This document shows positions 11,142 through 19,013 of a stretch of DNA of 64,000 nucleotides, one piece after another. The stretch is taken from positions 157,910 through 221,909 of the forward strand of contig DASUQI010000041.1 in the NCBI GenBank assembly GCA_036280655.1, in the 5' to 3' direction. The stretch comes from DASSJM01 sp036280655. GTDB taxonomy: Bacteria; Actinomycetota; UBA4738; HRBIN12. The number at the start of each line of letters is the position of its first letter. Within the stretch, counting starts at the first letter, position 1. The notes beneath the pieces are model-generated. The model made no database searches, was not told the origin of the DNA, and worked only from the letters and a program-made list of their open reading frames with translations. Both the position numbers and the translations under genes were made by a program.

Positions 11142-11918
11142 CTAGCCCGTCCCGACCGACTGTCCGAGACCCAGCTCCTTGCGGATGCCCTCGTAGCCCT
11201 TCTCCTCGAGCTCGTGGGCGAGCTCCGGGCCACCGGACTTGACGATACGACCTTCGAGCATGACGTGAACGAAGTCCGGCGTGATGTAGTTGAGGATCCG
11301 TTGGTAGTGGGTGATCAGCAGGACGCCGAGGTCCGGTCCGATCAGCTGCGCCACGCCGCCGGCCACCGCCTTCAGCGAGTCGATGTCCAGGCCGGAGTCG
11401 GTCTCGTCGAGCACCGCGATCTCGGGCTCGAGCACCGCGAGCTGCAGGATCTCGTTCTTCTTCTTCTCGCCGCCCGAAAAACCCTGGTTCACGTAGCGCT
11501 GCACCATCGCGTCCTCGACGCCGAGCAGCGTCATCTTCTCCTTCATGTGCTTGCGGAACTGCAGCGCATTGATCTCCTCGCCCTTCACGCTCTTGTAGGC
11601 GGTCCGCAGGAAGTTCACGACCGAGACCCCGGGGATCTCGACCGGGTACTGCATCGCCAGGAACAGCCCTCGCTGCGCGCGCTGGTCCGCGGTGAGCTTC
11701 GTCACGTCCTCGCCCTTGAACAGGACCTGCCCCGCCGTGAGCCTGTAGCCCGGGCGGCCCATCAGCACGTTCGCGAGCGTCGACTTGCCCGAGCCGTTCG
11801 GGCCCATCAGCGCATGCGTCTCGCCCTGCTTCACGACGAGGTCGATCCCCTTGAGGATCGGCTTGTCCTCGACCGTTGCCTCCAGTCCCTTGATCTCCAG
11901 CGTCGCCGGTTCCGCCAT
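11142..11918 (-). CDS. sufC: SufC ATPase of the SufBCD scaffold
   Basis: A 258-residue ABC-type ATPase that powers Fe-S assembly on SufB-SufD. Walker A is GPNGSGKST near residue 41, the signature is NQGFSGGEKKKNEIL near residue 145 and Walker B is EPEIAVLDETDSGLDIDSL, all in the form typical of SufC. ATG 11918 is one base after the Rieske gene stop, so the two genes are tightly linked. Confidence 0.96.
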   Translation of the reverse strand: MAEPATLEIKGLEATVEDKPILKGIDLVVKQGETHALMGPNGSGKSTLANVLMGRPGYRLTAGQVLFKGEDVTKLTADQRAQRGLFLAMQYPVEIPGVSVVNFLRTAYKSVKGEEINALQFRKHMKEKMTLLGVEDAMVQRYVNQGFSGGEKKKNEILQLAVLEPEIAVLDETDSGLDIDSLKAVAGGVAQLIGPDLGVLLITHYQRILNYITPDFVHVMLEGRIVKSGGPELAHELEEKGYEGIRKELGLGQSVGTG

Positions 11919-11919
11919 C

Positions 11920-12246
11920 TCAGTCGCCCTCCGGTACCTCGATCATCACGTCGTCGTTCTCCACTTTCGTCGCGAACACCTCGACCGGCTGCGTGGCCGG
12001 GAGCGTCCGCGGGCTGCCCGTGTTGAGGTCGAAGGTCGAGCCGTGCTTGGGACACTCGATCGTCTCGTCGTCGACGTCCACCTCGCCCTCGTCCAGGAAG
12101 TAGTGCGCGTGCGAGCAGATCGCGTCCACCACGCGGAAGCCCTCGCCGCCGAGGTTCGTTACGGCGAAGGGCCGGTGGTCGAGCTCGAACCGCCGGACCT
12201 CCCCCTCCGGCACGTCGCCCACGCCGCAGATCCGCACGAGCGTCAT
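11920..12246 (-). CDS. Rieske-type [2Fe-2S] ferredoxin inside the suf operon
   Basis: A 108-residue soluble Rieske protein (bacterial non-haem dioxygenase ferredoxin type). Ligands are Cys44-His46 (CSH) and Cys65-His68 (CPKH), spaced as in BphF/CarAc ferredoxins. No membrane anchor is seen. It overlaps sufD by 4 bases (ATGA) and abuts sufC, so it is translated within the suf message. Such ferredoxins are known in some actinobacterial suf clusters; a role as electron donor for cluster assembly is an inference. Confidence 0.9.
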   Translation of the reverse strand: MTLVRICGVGDVPEGEVRRFELDHRPFAVTNLGGEGFRVVDAICSHAHYFLDEGEVDVDDETIECPKHGSTFDLNTGSPRTLPATQPVEVFATKVENDDVMIEVPEGD

Positions 12247-13559
12247 CCCCTGAAACCTCCTCGTGCGATCTCTTCCTCGATCGCGCGCTCGAGCCCCTCC
12301 CGGATCTCGGCGATCTCGACGCGGTCGAGCACCTCGGCGAAGAAGCCGAACACGATGAGGCGCTCAGCCTCCTGCTCCGGGATCCCGCGGCTCATCAGGT
12401 AGAAGAGCTCGTCGTCGGAGACAGGGCCGACGCTCGCGGCGTGGCCGCAGCGCGTGGGGTCGTTCGTCAGGATCTCGAGGTTCGGGACCGAGTGCGCGCG
12501 GGCGTGCTCGGACAGCAGGATGTTGCGGTTGGTCTGGTAGGCGTCGCACTGGTGCGCGCCCTTCTCGATCACGACCGTGCCCGTGTAGATCGCGTTCGAC
12601 GCGTCGCGCATCGCGCCCTTGTACAGGAGGTCGCTCGAGGTCCGCGATCCCACGTGGTCCTGGATCGAACGGTGGTCGATGTGCTGCTCGGCGTCGCCGA
12701 AGTACACGCCGAGCATCTCGCTCGAGGACCCGTCGCCCTCCAGCACGGTCTCGACCTCGGCACGCGCGAGGCGCGCGCCGAACGCGACGCCGAGCGAGCG
12801 GAGCGATGCGTCCCGCTCGAGGCGGGCGCGTTGGACCGCGAGGTGGGTCACGCCGTCGCCGAACTCCTGCAGGGCGACGTAGCGGATCCGGCTGCCCGAG
12901 CCGGCGACGATCTCGACGACCGCGTCCGACAGCGCGTGGGACAGGTCCGCAGAGGCGTACCGGTCGATGAAGGTCACCTCGGCCCCGGCGCCCGTCACGA
13001 TCAGCGTGTGCGGGAAGACCGCCGTCCGGTCGGCGTCGATCCACGTGAGCGTCTGGAGCGGGAGCCGCACCTGAACCTCGTCCGGGACGTACAGCAGCGT
13101 TCCCCCCGTGCGGAAGGCGCCGTGCAGGGCGGTGAACTTCGACCGCTCCGGAGGCACCAGCTCGTGCAGGTGGGGTTCGACGAGCTCGGGGCGCTCGGCG
13201 ATCGCCCGGTCGAGGTCGCCGAACCACACGCCCCGTTCGGCGAGCCCATCCGCGAGCTGGGTCGAGATCACCTCGGAGTTCCGCTGGATCTGCAGACCGG
13301 CACGCTCGCCGAGCACGCCTGCGGTCGCCAGGATGCCGTGCCGGTTCACGGCCTCGGGACCGCCGCCCCCGGCGAACGGCTGCAGGTCGAGGTCGAGCGC
13401 CTCGAGGTCCGTGTACCGCCACTCCTCCGTCTCCTGCGAGGGGATCGGCAGGGCCTCGAAGGCGTCGAACGAGCGTGCCCGGAGCCGCTCGACGAACGGG
13501 GCCCGCGAGGGCAGGGCTTCGAGGGCGTGCTGGTCGAAACGGGAGGTCACGGTGGTCAC
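12243..13559 (-). CDS. sufD: SufD scaffold subunit
   Basis: A 438-residue SufB/SufD-family protein. The N-terminal part has EEWRYTDLEAL, common in SufD; the beta-helix core follows; the C-terminal part has GTVVIEKGAHQCDAYQTNRNILLSEHARAHSVPNLEI and CGHAASVGPVSDDELFYLMSRGI, the strongly conserved SufD end with its His. It forms the SufB-SufC2-SufD complex. GTG 13559 is used as start; an ATG two bases upstream is out of frame. Its first codon overlaps the end of the yciI-like reading frame. Confidence 0.95.
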   Translation of the reverse strand: MTTVTSRFDQHALEALPSRAPFVERLRARSFDAFEALPIPSQETEEWRYTDLEALDLDLQPFAGGGGPEAVNRHGILATAGVLGERAGLQIQRNSEVISTQLADGLAERGVWFGDLDRAIAERPELVEPHLHELVPPERSKFTALHGAFRTGGTLLYVPDEVQVRLPLQTLTWIDADRTAVFPHTLIVTGAGAEVTFIDRYASADLSHALSDAVVEIVAGSGSRIRYVALQEFGDGVTHLAVQRARLERDASLRSLGVAFGARLARAEVETVLEGDGSSSEMLGVYFGDAEQHIDHRSIQDHVGSRTSSDLLYKGAMRDASNAIYTGTVVIEKGAHQCDAYQTNRNILLSEHARAHSVPNLEILTNDPTRCGHAASVGPVSDDELFYLMSRGIPEQEAERLIVFGFFAEVLDRVEIAEIREGLERAIEEEIARGGFRG

Positions 13560-13910
13560 ATGGAAATCCTAGCAATCGGGTCGGATTCGACCGTTCGGCG
13601 TGGCCTCACTCGCCGGGGAACCACGCACCACGGCCGGACGGTAGGGCTGAACCTCGATCCCTGCCAGACGCCGCCGGAGGCGTAGGGGTCGCCCGCCAGC
13701 CACTCGTCGCCCTCCTCGCGGGTCGGGAAGTCGGTCAGCATGACCGGAGCCGACCATGTCGCCGGTCTCGTCCAGGATCGCCCCGCCGAGCAGGACCTGC
13801 CCGGACTCGACGTAGGGCGCGGTCCGTTCGAGATGCGCGGGCCGGACGGCGGCACGACGGTCCTTCGCCTCGGGATCGGAACCGTCGCGCGCGATCACGA
13901 CGAACCTCAT
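13556..13910 (-). pseudogene. YciI-like (YCII domain) gene with a frameshift
   Basis: Two overlapping frames together make one YciI-like protein. The first (ATG 13910) gives MRFVVIARDGSDPEAKDR to GGAILDETGDMVGS; the second gives VMLTDFPTREEGDEWLAGDPYASGGV and VRPWCVV. The join is near 13745, where one extra G in the coding strand would be enough to shift frame. YciI proteins are small ferredoxin-fold enzymes or decorations of unclear function. It lies between sufB and sufD. Either a recent pseudogene or an assembly error; the second half still reads like good coding sequence, which favours an error or very recent change. Confidence 0.75.
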
Positions 13911-13967
13911 CGGGTCCCCCTCGATGTGCGGTGCGGACCGGCGCGCGCGTGCGCGCCGGGGCGGGTC

Positions 13968-15380
13968 CTAGCCGATCGCGCCTTCCATCTGGAGCTCGAT
14001 CAGGCGGTTGAGCTCGACGGCGTACTCCATCGGCAGCTCGCGGGTGATCGGCTCGATGAACCCGTTCACGATCATGGCGCTCGCCTCGGCCTCGGACAGG
14101 CCCCGGCTCATCAGGTAGAAGAGCTGGTCCTCGCCGATCCGCGACACGCTCGCCTCGTGACCGAGCTGCGCGGTCTCCTCCTCGACCTCGACGTACGGAT
14201 ACGTGTCCGACCGCGACTCCTCGTCGAGGATCAGCGCGTCGCACCGGACGTTCGACTTGGCGTGGTCGGCCCCCGGTTCGACCCGGACGAGGCCGCGGTA
14301 GCCGGTGCGCCCCCCGTCCTTCGAGACCGACTTCGAGGTCAGCACGCTGGTCGTGTGGGGCGCCGCGTGGATCGCCTTGCCGCCGGCATCGGTGTGCATG
14401 CCCTTGCCCGCGTAGGCCACGCTCAGCACCTCGCCGCGAGCGCCCCTGCCGAGCAGGTAGATCGAGGGGTACTTCATCGTGACCTTGGAGCCGATGTTGC
14501 CGTCGATCCACTCCATCACGGCGTCCTCGTAGGCCGCCGCGCGCTTGGTGACGAGGTTGTAGACGTTGGTCGACCAGTTCTGGATCGTGGTATATCGGAC
14601 GCGCGCGCCCTTCTTGGCGATGATCTCGACCACTGCGGAGTGCAGCGAGTCGGTCGTGTAGATCGGGGCCGAGCATCCCTCGACGTAGTGCACGTAGGAG
14701 CCCTCGTCCGCGATGATCAGCGTCCGCTCGAACTGCCCCATGTTCTCCGCGTTGATCCGGAAGTAGGCCTGGAGCGGGATGTCGACGTGCACGCCGGGCG
14801 GCACGTAGATGAAGGATCCACCGGACCAGACGGCCGAGTTCAGCGCGGCGAACTTGTTGTCGTTGGGCGGGATCAGCGTGCCGAAATACTCCTTCACCAG
14901 GTCCGGGTGGTCGCGGAGCGCCGAGTCCATGTCGGTGAACAGGACCCCCATGTCGTCGAGCTCCTGCTTGATCTTGTGGTACACGACCTCGGACTCGTAC
15001 TGGGCCGAGACCCCGCCGAGGTACTTCTTCTCGGCCTCGGGGATCCCGAGCTTGTCCCAGGTGCCCTTGATGTCCTCGGGCAGCTCGTCCCAGTTCGCGG
15101 CCTGCTTCTCGGTCGACCGGATGAAGTAGTAGATGTTCTCGAAGTCGATGTCGGACAGGTCGGCGCCCCACCACGGCATCGGGCGACGTTCGAAGTGCTT
15201 CAGCGCCTTCAGCCGGAGCTTGCGCATCCAATCGGGCTCGGACTTCAGGGCCGAGATCTCCTCCACCACGGCAGGCGTCAGACCCCGCTTCGGCTCGAAG
15301 ACGGAGTGGTCGGCGTCCTTCCAGTCGAAGCGATAACCCTTCGACAGTTCCTGGAGGTGTTCTTCCTGCGTGGTGGCCAT
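13968..15380 (-). CDS. sufB: SufB scaffold subunit
   Basis: A 470-residue SufB, the main scaffold on which the [4Fe-4S] cluster is built. Typical segments: KSEPDWMRKLRLKALKHFERRPMPWWG at the start, IPPNDNKFAALNSAVWSGGSFIYVPPGVHVDIPLQ in the middle, EGCSAPIYTTDSLHSAVVEI (conserved Cys), and NVRCDALILDEESRSDTYPY near the end. ATG 15380 has a GAGGAG ribosome site; the open frame runs 15 codons further but without support. First gene of the suf cluster, with a candidate promoter TAGACT-18-TATCCT upstream and the shared 22-base motif next to it. Confidence 0.97.
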   Translation of the reverse strand: MATTQEEHLQELSKGYRFDWKDADHSVFEPKRGLTPAVVEEISALKSEPDWMRKLRLKALKHFERRPMPWWGADLSDIDFENIYYFIRSTEKQAANWDELPEDIKGTWDKLGIPEAEKKYLGGVSAQYESEVVYHKIKQELDDMGVLFTDMDSALRDHPDLVKEYFGTLIPPNDNKFAALNSAVWSGGSFIYVPPGVHVDIPLQAYFRINAENMGQFERTLIIADEGSYVHYVEGCSAPIYTTDSLHSAVVEIIAKKGARVRYTTIQNWSTNVYNLVTKRAAAYEDAVMEWIDGNIGSKVTMKYPSIYLLGRGARGEVLSVAYAGKGMHTDAGGKAIHAAPHTTSVLTSKSVSKDGGRTGYRGLVRVEPGADHAKSNVRCDALILDEESRSDTYPYVEVEEETAQLGHEASVSRIGEDQLFYLMSRGLSEAEASAMIVNGFIEPITRELPMEYAVELNRLIELQMEGAIG

Positions 15381-15456
15381 CGATCGCTCCTCGAGCCCGA
15401 TCGGACGTGCCTGGATGGGCTCCACAATCAGGATACCCGCCGGCCCGGACGAAAGT

Positions 15457-15478
15457 CTATCTGGGACGTCGGAATTGC
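15457..15478 (-). promoter_or_regulatory. 22-base motif upstream of sufB, shared with the sulfurtransferase promoter
   Basis: Written on the plus strand, it begins CTATC and ends GTCGGAATTGC. 20 of 22 bases match the element at 18452-18473. On the minus strand the motif abuts a -35-like TAGACT, with TATCCT (15432-15437) as -10 about 18 bases further. It contains the paired half-like strings AATTCCGAC and TCCC.GATAG. Both copies precede sulfur-handling genes on the same strand, so an operator for a sulfur or Fe-S responsive regulator is inferred. No regulator gene is seen nearby. Confidence 0.55.
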
Positions 15479-15482
15479 CGGA

Positions 15483-15905
15483 CTAGAGCTCGTCGAGCGC
15501 GGCCCGGATCCTGGCCTCGACGTCGGCGAGCGCCTCGGTGATCTCCCCCCACGCCTCCTCCGCTTCGGCTCCCGCCTCGTCCCCGGCGGCCTCGGCCCGA
15601 TCGCGAAGCTCCTCCGTCCTGCGCAGTAGCTCCTCGTACTGCTGTCGGGCCTCCTCGCCGGCCTCGTCCGCCGCGGCCTGGATATCGTCCTCGAGGGAAG
15701 ACACCCCGTCGGCGACCTGTTCGTAGGCCGACCGTGTCGCGTCCTGGATCGCGTCCCCCGCGTCGGCGATGGCGTCGCCGGCGGCGTCGAGTCCCTGCTG
15801 CACGCGGTCTTCGATCTCCGACCCGGCATCGTTCACCTGGTCGCAGGCGCCGAGCACGAGCGCCACGGCGAGCACCCCGGCCGGCCACATCGTTCGACGT
15901 CTCAT
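15483..15905 (-). CDS. Small coiled-coil lipoprotein
   Basis: A 140-residue exported lipoprotein. The signal peptide ends in a lipobox (ALVLGAC, Cys at about residue 21). The mature part is almost wholly amphipathic helix, rich in Ala, Glu and Asp with heptad spacing, as in LEA-like or apolipophorin-like helical proteins. No enzyme motif. ATG 15905 is exactly 6 bases after a TACATT -10 box, so leaderless. It precedes sufB on the same strand, but the sufB promoter motif lies between them. Confidence 0.75.
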   Translation of the reverse strand: MRRRTMWPAGVLAVALVLGACDQVNDAGSEIEDRVQQGLDAAGDAIADAGDAIQDATRSAYEQVADGVSSLEDDIQAAADEAGEEARQQYEELLRRTEELRDRAEAAGDEAGAEAEEAWGEITEALADVEARIRAALDEL

Positions 15906-15942
15906 CCGGTAAATGTACCCGGGGACCGGGCCCTTCCGACCG

Positions 15943-16779
15943 TCATGGACCCTCCGGCGTGTTGATCCGGTCGCCCTCCCAGTCGAAACGGTGGGTGGGA
16001 TCGCTCGGAACCGCCTCGAGCCTCGGCTCGTCGAGGATCGCCCGGACGAGCTCGGCCGAGCCCCCGACGTAGGTCGACGGCGCGTCGAGCTCGCTCACCA
16101 CGATCCACACCCGATCGTCGGGCCACCACCAGTTCGGCGTGTGCGACCAGCCTCCGATCTCGAGTTCCGGGATCGCGTCGATCGGACCCGTGAAGACGAG
16201 GCATTCGCGCATGCCGCCCATGATCGAGGCTTTGGGGATCGCCTCGAGGAACGCCTGCTCCCGCTCGGCGCGGCGCTGGGCCTCCCTCATGCGCTGGTGC
16301 ATGGCCGCGGGCGAGTCGTCGTCTATTGGCGTCAAGGCAACCCCGCCGAACCACGAGCCGAACCCCTCCCAGATGCAACACCAGCATCGATCGGCCCTCG
16401 CCGTGAACCGACGGAGGGTGTCGACGAGCGGCGCACGCAGGTCCTCGGGGATCGAGTCCTCCTCGGGCAACTCACCCCACGGGGGGGCCTCCCGGAACTC
16501 GTGCTCGAGGAGTGCCTTCAGCTGCACCTCGGGGTGGATCGTCTTTCCACGCTCCCGGGCGAGCTCCGCCCACGTGACCGGCTCGTAGCGATCGCCGACG
16601 CGGCGACGAGCGGGGTGGAGGATCCTCGTGTATGCCTCGAATCCCGTCGGGATGATCTCCCCGACGAGCGCCCCATCGCCCGAACCGCGGATCGGGAGCA
16701 GGCGCTCGGCGACCCACTCGGTCGGTGACACATCCCTTTCCAGCGTGAGGCCGGGCGGCACCTGCAAGTTGACGTCCAT
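15943..16779 (-). CDS. Conserved protein of unknown function
   Basis: A 278-residue protein I cannot assign. It is rich in Trp (EWVAE, CWCCIWEGFGSWFGG, WSHTPNWWWPDDRVW, FDWEGD) and has no signal peptide or membrane helix. The segment WSHTPNWWWPDDRVWIVVSELDAPSTYVGG and the end VPSDPTHRFDWEGDRINTP look like a strongly conserved family pattern of actinobacterial proteins. ATG 16779 (start MDVNLQVPPG) lies exactly 6 bases after TATCGT, so I prefer it over the upstream ATG at 16809. Confidence 0.7.
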   Translation of the reverse strand: MDVNLQVPPGLTLERDVSPTEWVAERLLPIRGSGDGALVGEIIPTGFEAYTRILHPARRRVGDRYEPVTWAELARERGKTIHPEVQLKALLEHEFREAPPWGELPEEDSIPEDLRAPLVDTLRRFTARADRCWCCIWEGFGSWFGGVALTPIDDDSPAAMHQRMREAQRRAEREQAFLEAIPKASIMGGMRECLVFTGPIDAIPELEIGGWSHTPNWWWPDDRVWIVVSELDAPSTYVGGSAELVRAILDEPRLEAVPSDPTHRFDWEGDRINTPEGP

Positions 16780-16880
16780 GTAGAGACGATACGCGCGCGT
16801 CTTCCTCACGAGTGAAGGCCGGGCGGCGAAGCCGCCCTGGCCTCCGGGGGGAAGACGCAGCGAACCGCTCCTCCCGTCGC

Positions 16881-17385
16881 CTACTCCGCCGGGACCACCT
16901 CACGCAGGATCCCGGTCCGGACGTCGTAGACGGTGGCCCGAGACCGTCGCGTCACGCGGGATCTGGCTGAGCGAGCGGACCCGATCGACGTCGTCCCGGA
17001 CGCTCTGATCCAGATCGAGGAACGTGAGGAAGTCCAGTTCGGACACGTCCTGTCCACACCGGTCCGCGATGATCTCCGCCATCTTCTCGTCGGTGAACAT
17101 CGCCATGCCGCAGTCCGTGTGGTGGATCACGAGGAACTCGCGGGTCCCGAGCAGCCAGCTCGAGATGAGCAACGACCGAACCGCGTCGTCGGTCGCTCTT
17201 CCCCCGGCGTTGCGGATCACGTGCGCGTCGCCGATGTCGAGCCCGAGAGCCTACGCCGGGTCGATCCGAGCGTCGATGCAGGTCAGCACGGCGATGCTTC
17301 GGGCGGGTGGGATCTCGAGCTCACCCTTGTCGAACGATTCCGCGAACCTCTGGTTCGCTTCCAGCACCGATGTCAGCTGTCCCAT
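16881..17385 (-). pseudogene. Beta-carbonic anhydrase, broken by a stop and a frameshift
   Basis: The frames together spell a beta-carbonic anhydrase: CIDAR (zinc Cys and Asp) near residue 38, then HVIRNAGGRATDD and HHTDCGM (zinc His and Cys). An in-frame TAG at 17251-17253 interrupts after RIDPA, where CAG (Gln) is the likely ancestor. A second lesion near 16955 shifts frame in DATVSG so that the usual ending, VYDVRTGILREVVPAE, is read in another frame and stops at 16881. The ATG at 17385 is 2 bases after the sulfurtransferase stop, so it was the second gene of that unit. All zinc ligands survive, so the decay is recent or partly an assembly artefact. Confidence 0.85.
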
Positions 17386-17387
17386 GG

Positions 17388-18233
17388 TTACCCCTTCTCC
17401 ACGGGAGCCCCGACGAGCGAGCCGTACTCCGTCCACGAGCCGTCGTAGTTCTTCGCATTCGCGTTGCCGAGCAGCTGGTTGAGCGCGAACCACGTGTGTG
17501 ACGAACGCTCGCCCACGCGGCAGTACGCGATCACCTGTCCGTCGGGGGCGATCCCCTCGCCCTCGTAGAGCGCCCGCAGCTCGTCCGCGCTCTTGAACGT
17601 CCCGTCCTCGTTGGCCGCCTTCGCCCACGGGATGTTGGCGGCGCCGGCGATGTGACCGGCGACCTGGGCCTGCTCCTGCGGCAGATGATCGGGCGCGATC
17701 TTCTCGCCGCGGTACTCCTCGGGCGAGCGGACGTCGACGAACCCGGTGTCGCCGCCCACCTTCTCGAGCACCTCGTCCCGGAACGCCCGGATCTCGGGCC
17801 GCTCCGCTCCTTCGATCCGGTAGCCGGTCGGGTCGAGCGACGGCACCTCCTGCGTGAGCTCACGGCTCTCGAGCTCCCACTTCTGGCGCCCGCCGTTCAG
17901 CAGCTTCACGTTGTCGAACCCGCGGAGCTTGAGCACCCAGTAGGCATACGTCGCGAACCAGTTGTTGTTGCCCGCGTACAGGACCACGGTCGTGTCCGGG
18001 CCCACGCCCGACCGCGACAACAGCTCGGAGAGCTCGACCTGTCCGATGTAGTCGCGTCCGACCTGTGTGTGCAGGTCCGCCGACCAGTTCCAGCGGACGG
18101 CGCCCTTGAGATGCCCCTTGTCGTAGGCCTCGGTGTCTTCGTCGACCTCGACCACCCGGACATCCGGGTCGCCTGCGTGCTCCTCGAGCCAGTCGGTCTC
18201 GACGAGCACGTCGGGGTTCGCGTACTCGGTCAT
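17388..18233 (-). CDS. sseA: Thiosulfate/3-mercaptopyruvate-type sulfurtransferase (double rhodanese)
   Basis: A 281-residue protein with two rhodanese domains. The catalytic Cys is about residue 238 in VIAYCRVGERSSHTWF, the CRxGxRS loop of actinobacterial CysA/SseA-type thiosulfate sulfurtransferases; the N-terminal domain is inactive (no Cys at the matching loop). It moves sulfane sulfur to acceptors such as cyanide or thiols. ATG 18233 has a GGAGGATC ribosome site. The promoter region carries the motif shared with sufB, so it may supply sulfur alongside the SUF system. The gene symbol is assigned by family only. Confidence 0.88.
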   Translation of the reverse strand: MTEYANPDVLVETDWLEEHAGDPDVRVVEVDEDTEAYDKGHLKGAVRWNWSADLHTQVGRDYIGQVELSELLSRSGVGPDTTVVLYAGNNNWFATYAYWVLKLRGFDNVKLLNGGRQKWELESRELTQEVPSLDPTGYRIEGAERPEIRAFRDEVLEKVGGDTGFVDVRSPEEYRGEKIAPDHLPQEQAQVAGHIAGAANIPWAKAANEDGTFKSADELRALYEGEGIAPDGQVIAYCRVGERSSHTWFALNQLLGNANAKNYDGSWTEYGSLVGAPVEKG

Positions 18234-18451
18234 TCGGATCCTCCTTCCGGGACGCGTCGTCCCTGTGAACGTGCGAGGGTGCTCGGTCCGAGCGAGGGTG
18301 TGTGCCCTCCGGCACCGAACGGAGTGACCGCTCGGCACGGGCCGAGACGGGCTAGGCGTACCGCCCGGCGCGGGCGGGATCCGGACAGCACAACCGCGAC
18401 GGGATCATGGCCCCGACGACGCCTGCGGCTCGTGTCCCGATCACGGATCTC

Positions 18452-18473
18452 CTATCGGGGAGGTCGGAATTGC
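18452..18473 (-). promoter_or_regulatory. 22-base motif upstream of the sulfurtransferase, shared with sufB
   Basis: Differs from the sufB copy (15457-15478) at only two positions. It lies in a 306-base stretch (18234-18539) without a gene, about 220 bases before the sulfurtransferase start. Apart from this motif I see no RNA gene or clear terminator there. No obvious -10 box follows within 25 bases, so the transcription start is unclear. Confidence 0.5.
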
Positions 18474-18539
18474 AGATGCAACTGAACCACGGGGGTCGGG
18501 AAGCTGTCAACGGACGGAGCGTGCGTGCTGCGAGAACGC

Positions 18540-18935
18540 CTAGAAGTAGCCGAGGGCGGCCTTGGCCTCCTCGGACATCATCTCGGGGGTCCAGGGCGGC
18601 CGGAGCACCATCTCCGCCTCGACCGAGGACACGCCGGGGACCTTCTCCAGGAAGGACTGCATCTGCTGCTCGATCAGCGGTCCGATCGGGCATCCCATGG
18701 TCGTCAGCGTGTACTCGATGTGCACAACCCCCTGGTCGGAGACGTCGACCTCATACACGAGGCCGAGGTCGACGATGTTGATGCCGAGCTCGGGGTCGAT
18801 GACGTGCCGGAGCGCATCCCTGACCTGCTCCTCGGTCGGGGAGCCGCCGCCGCCGTTCGAGCCCTCCGCGCCAGCGGCGCCGTTCGGCTCGTTCGTGCCT
18901 GGCTGCTCGAGATGTTCGGTCGTGGACTCATTCAT
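18540..18935 (-). CDS. SufT/PaaD-type metal-sulfur cluster maturation protein (MIP18/DUF59)
   Basis: A 131-residue protein: a Gly/Asn/Glu-rich N-terminal tail of about 35 residues, then a DUF59 domain (VIDPELGINIVDLGLVYEV, TLTTMGCPIGP, and LRPPWTPEMMSEEAKAALG). The Cys of TTMGCP is conserved in the SufT group. These proteins help mature Fe-S proteins and in many genomes follow sufU. ATG 18935 is preferred over ATG 18965 because a TAGGAT -10 box ends only 5 bases before the latter. Divergent from the response regulator gene. Confidence 0.88.
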   Translation of the reverse strand: MNESTTEHLEQPGTNEPNGAAGAEGSNGGGGSPTEEQVRDALRHVIDPELGINIVDLGLVYEVDVSDQGVVHIEYTLTTMGCPIGPLIEQQMQSFLEKVPGVSSVEAEMVLRPPWTPEMMSEEAKAALGYF

Positions 18936-18969
18936 GGCGTTCGTTCCGTCGGGCTGGAACACCATCTAT

Positions 18970-18999
18970 CCTAAGGGACACTTGCCTAAGGGACACTTG
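18970..18999. repeat. Tandem 15-base direct repeat in a divergent promoter region
   Basis: CCTAAGGGACACTTG occurs twice back to back between the SufT-like gene (minus) and the response regulator gene (plus). The first copy overlaps the -10 elements of both directions (TATCCT on plus at 18967-18972, TAGGAT on minus at 18971-18976). It could be an operator, perhaps for the adjacent response regulator, or a simple slippage duplication. Confidence 0.7.
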
Positions 19000-19013
19000 A
19001 GCCGACGACCCCG

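Noticed and set aside
18234..18539. Riboswitch before the sulfurtransferase
   Set aside because: I found no core of S-box, TPP or cobalamin elements; only the shared 22-base motif stands out.
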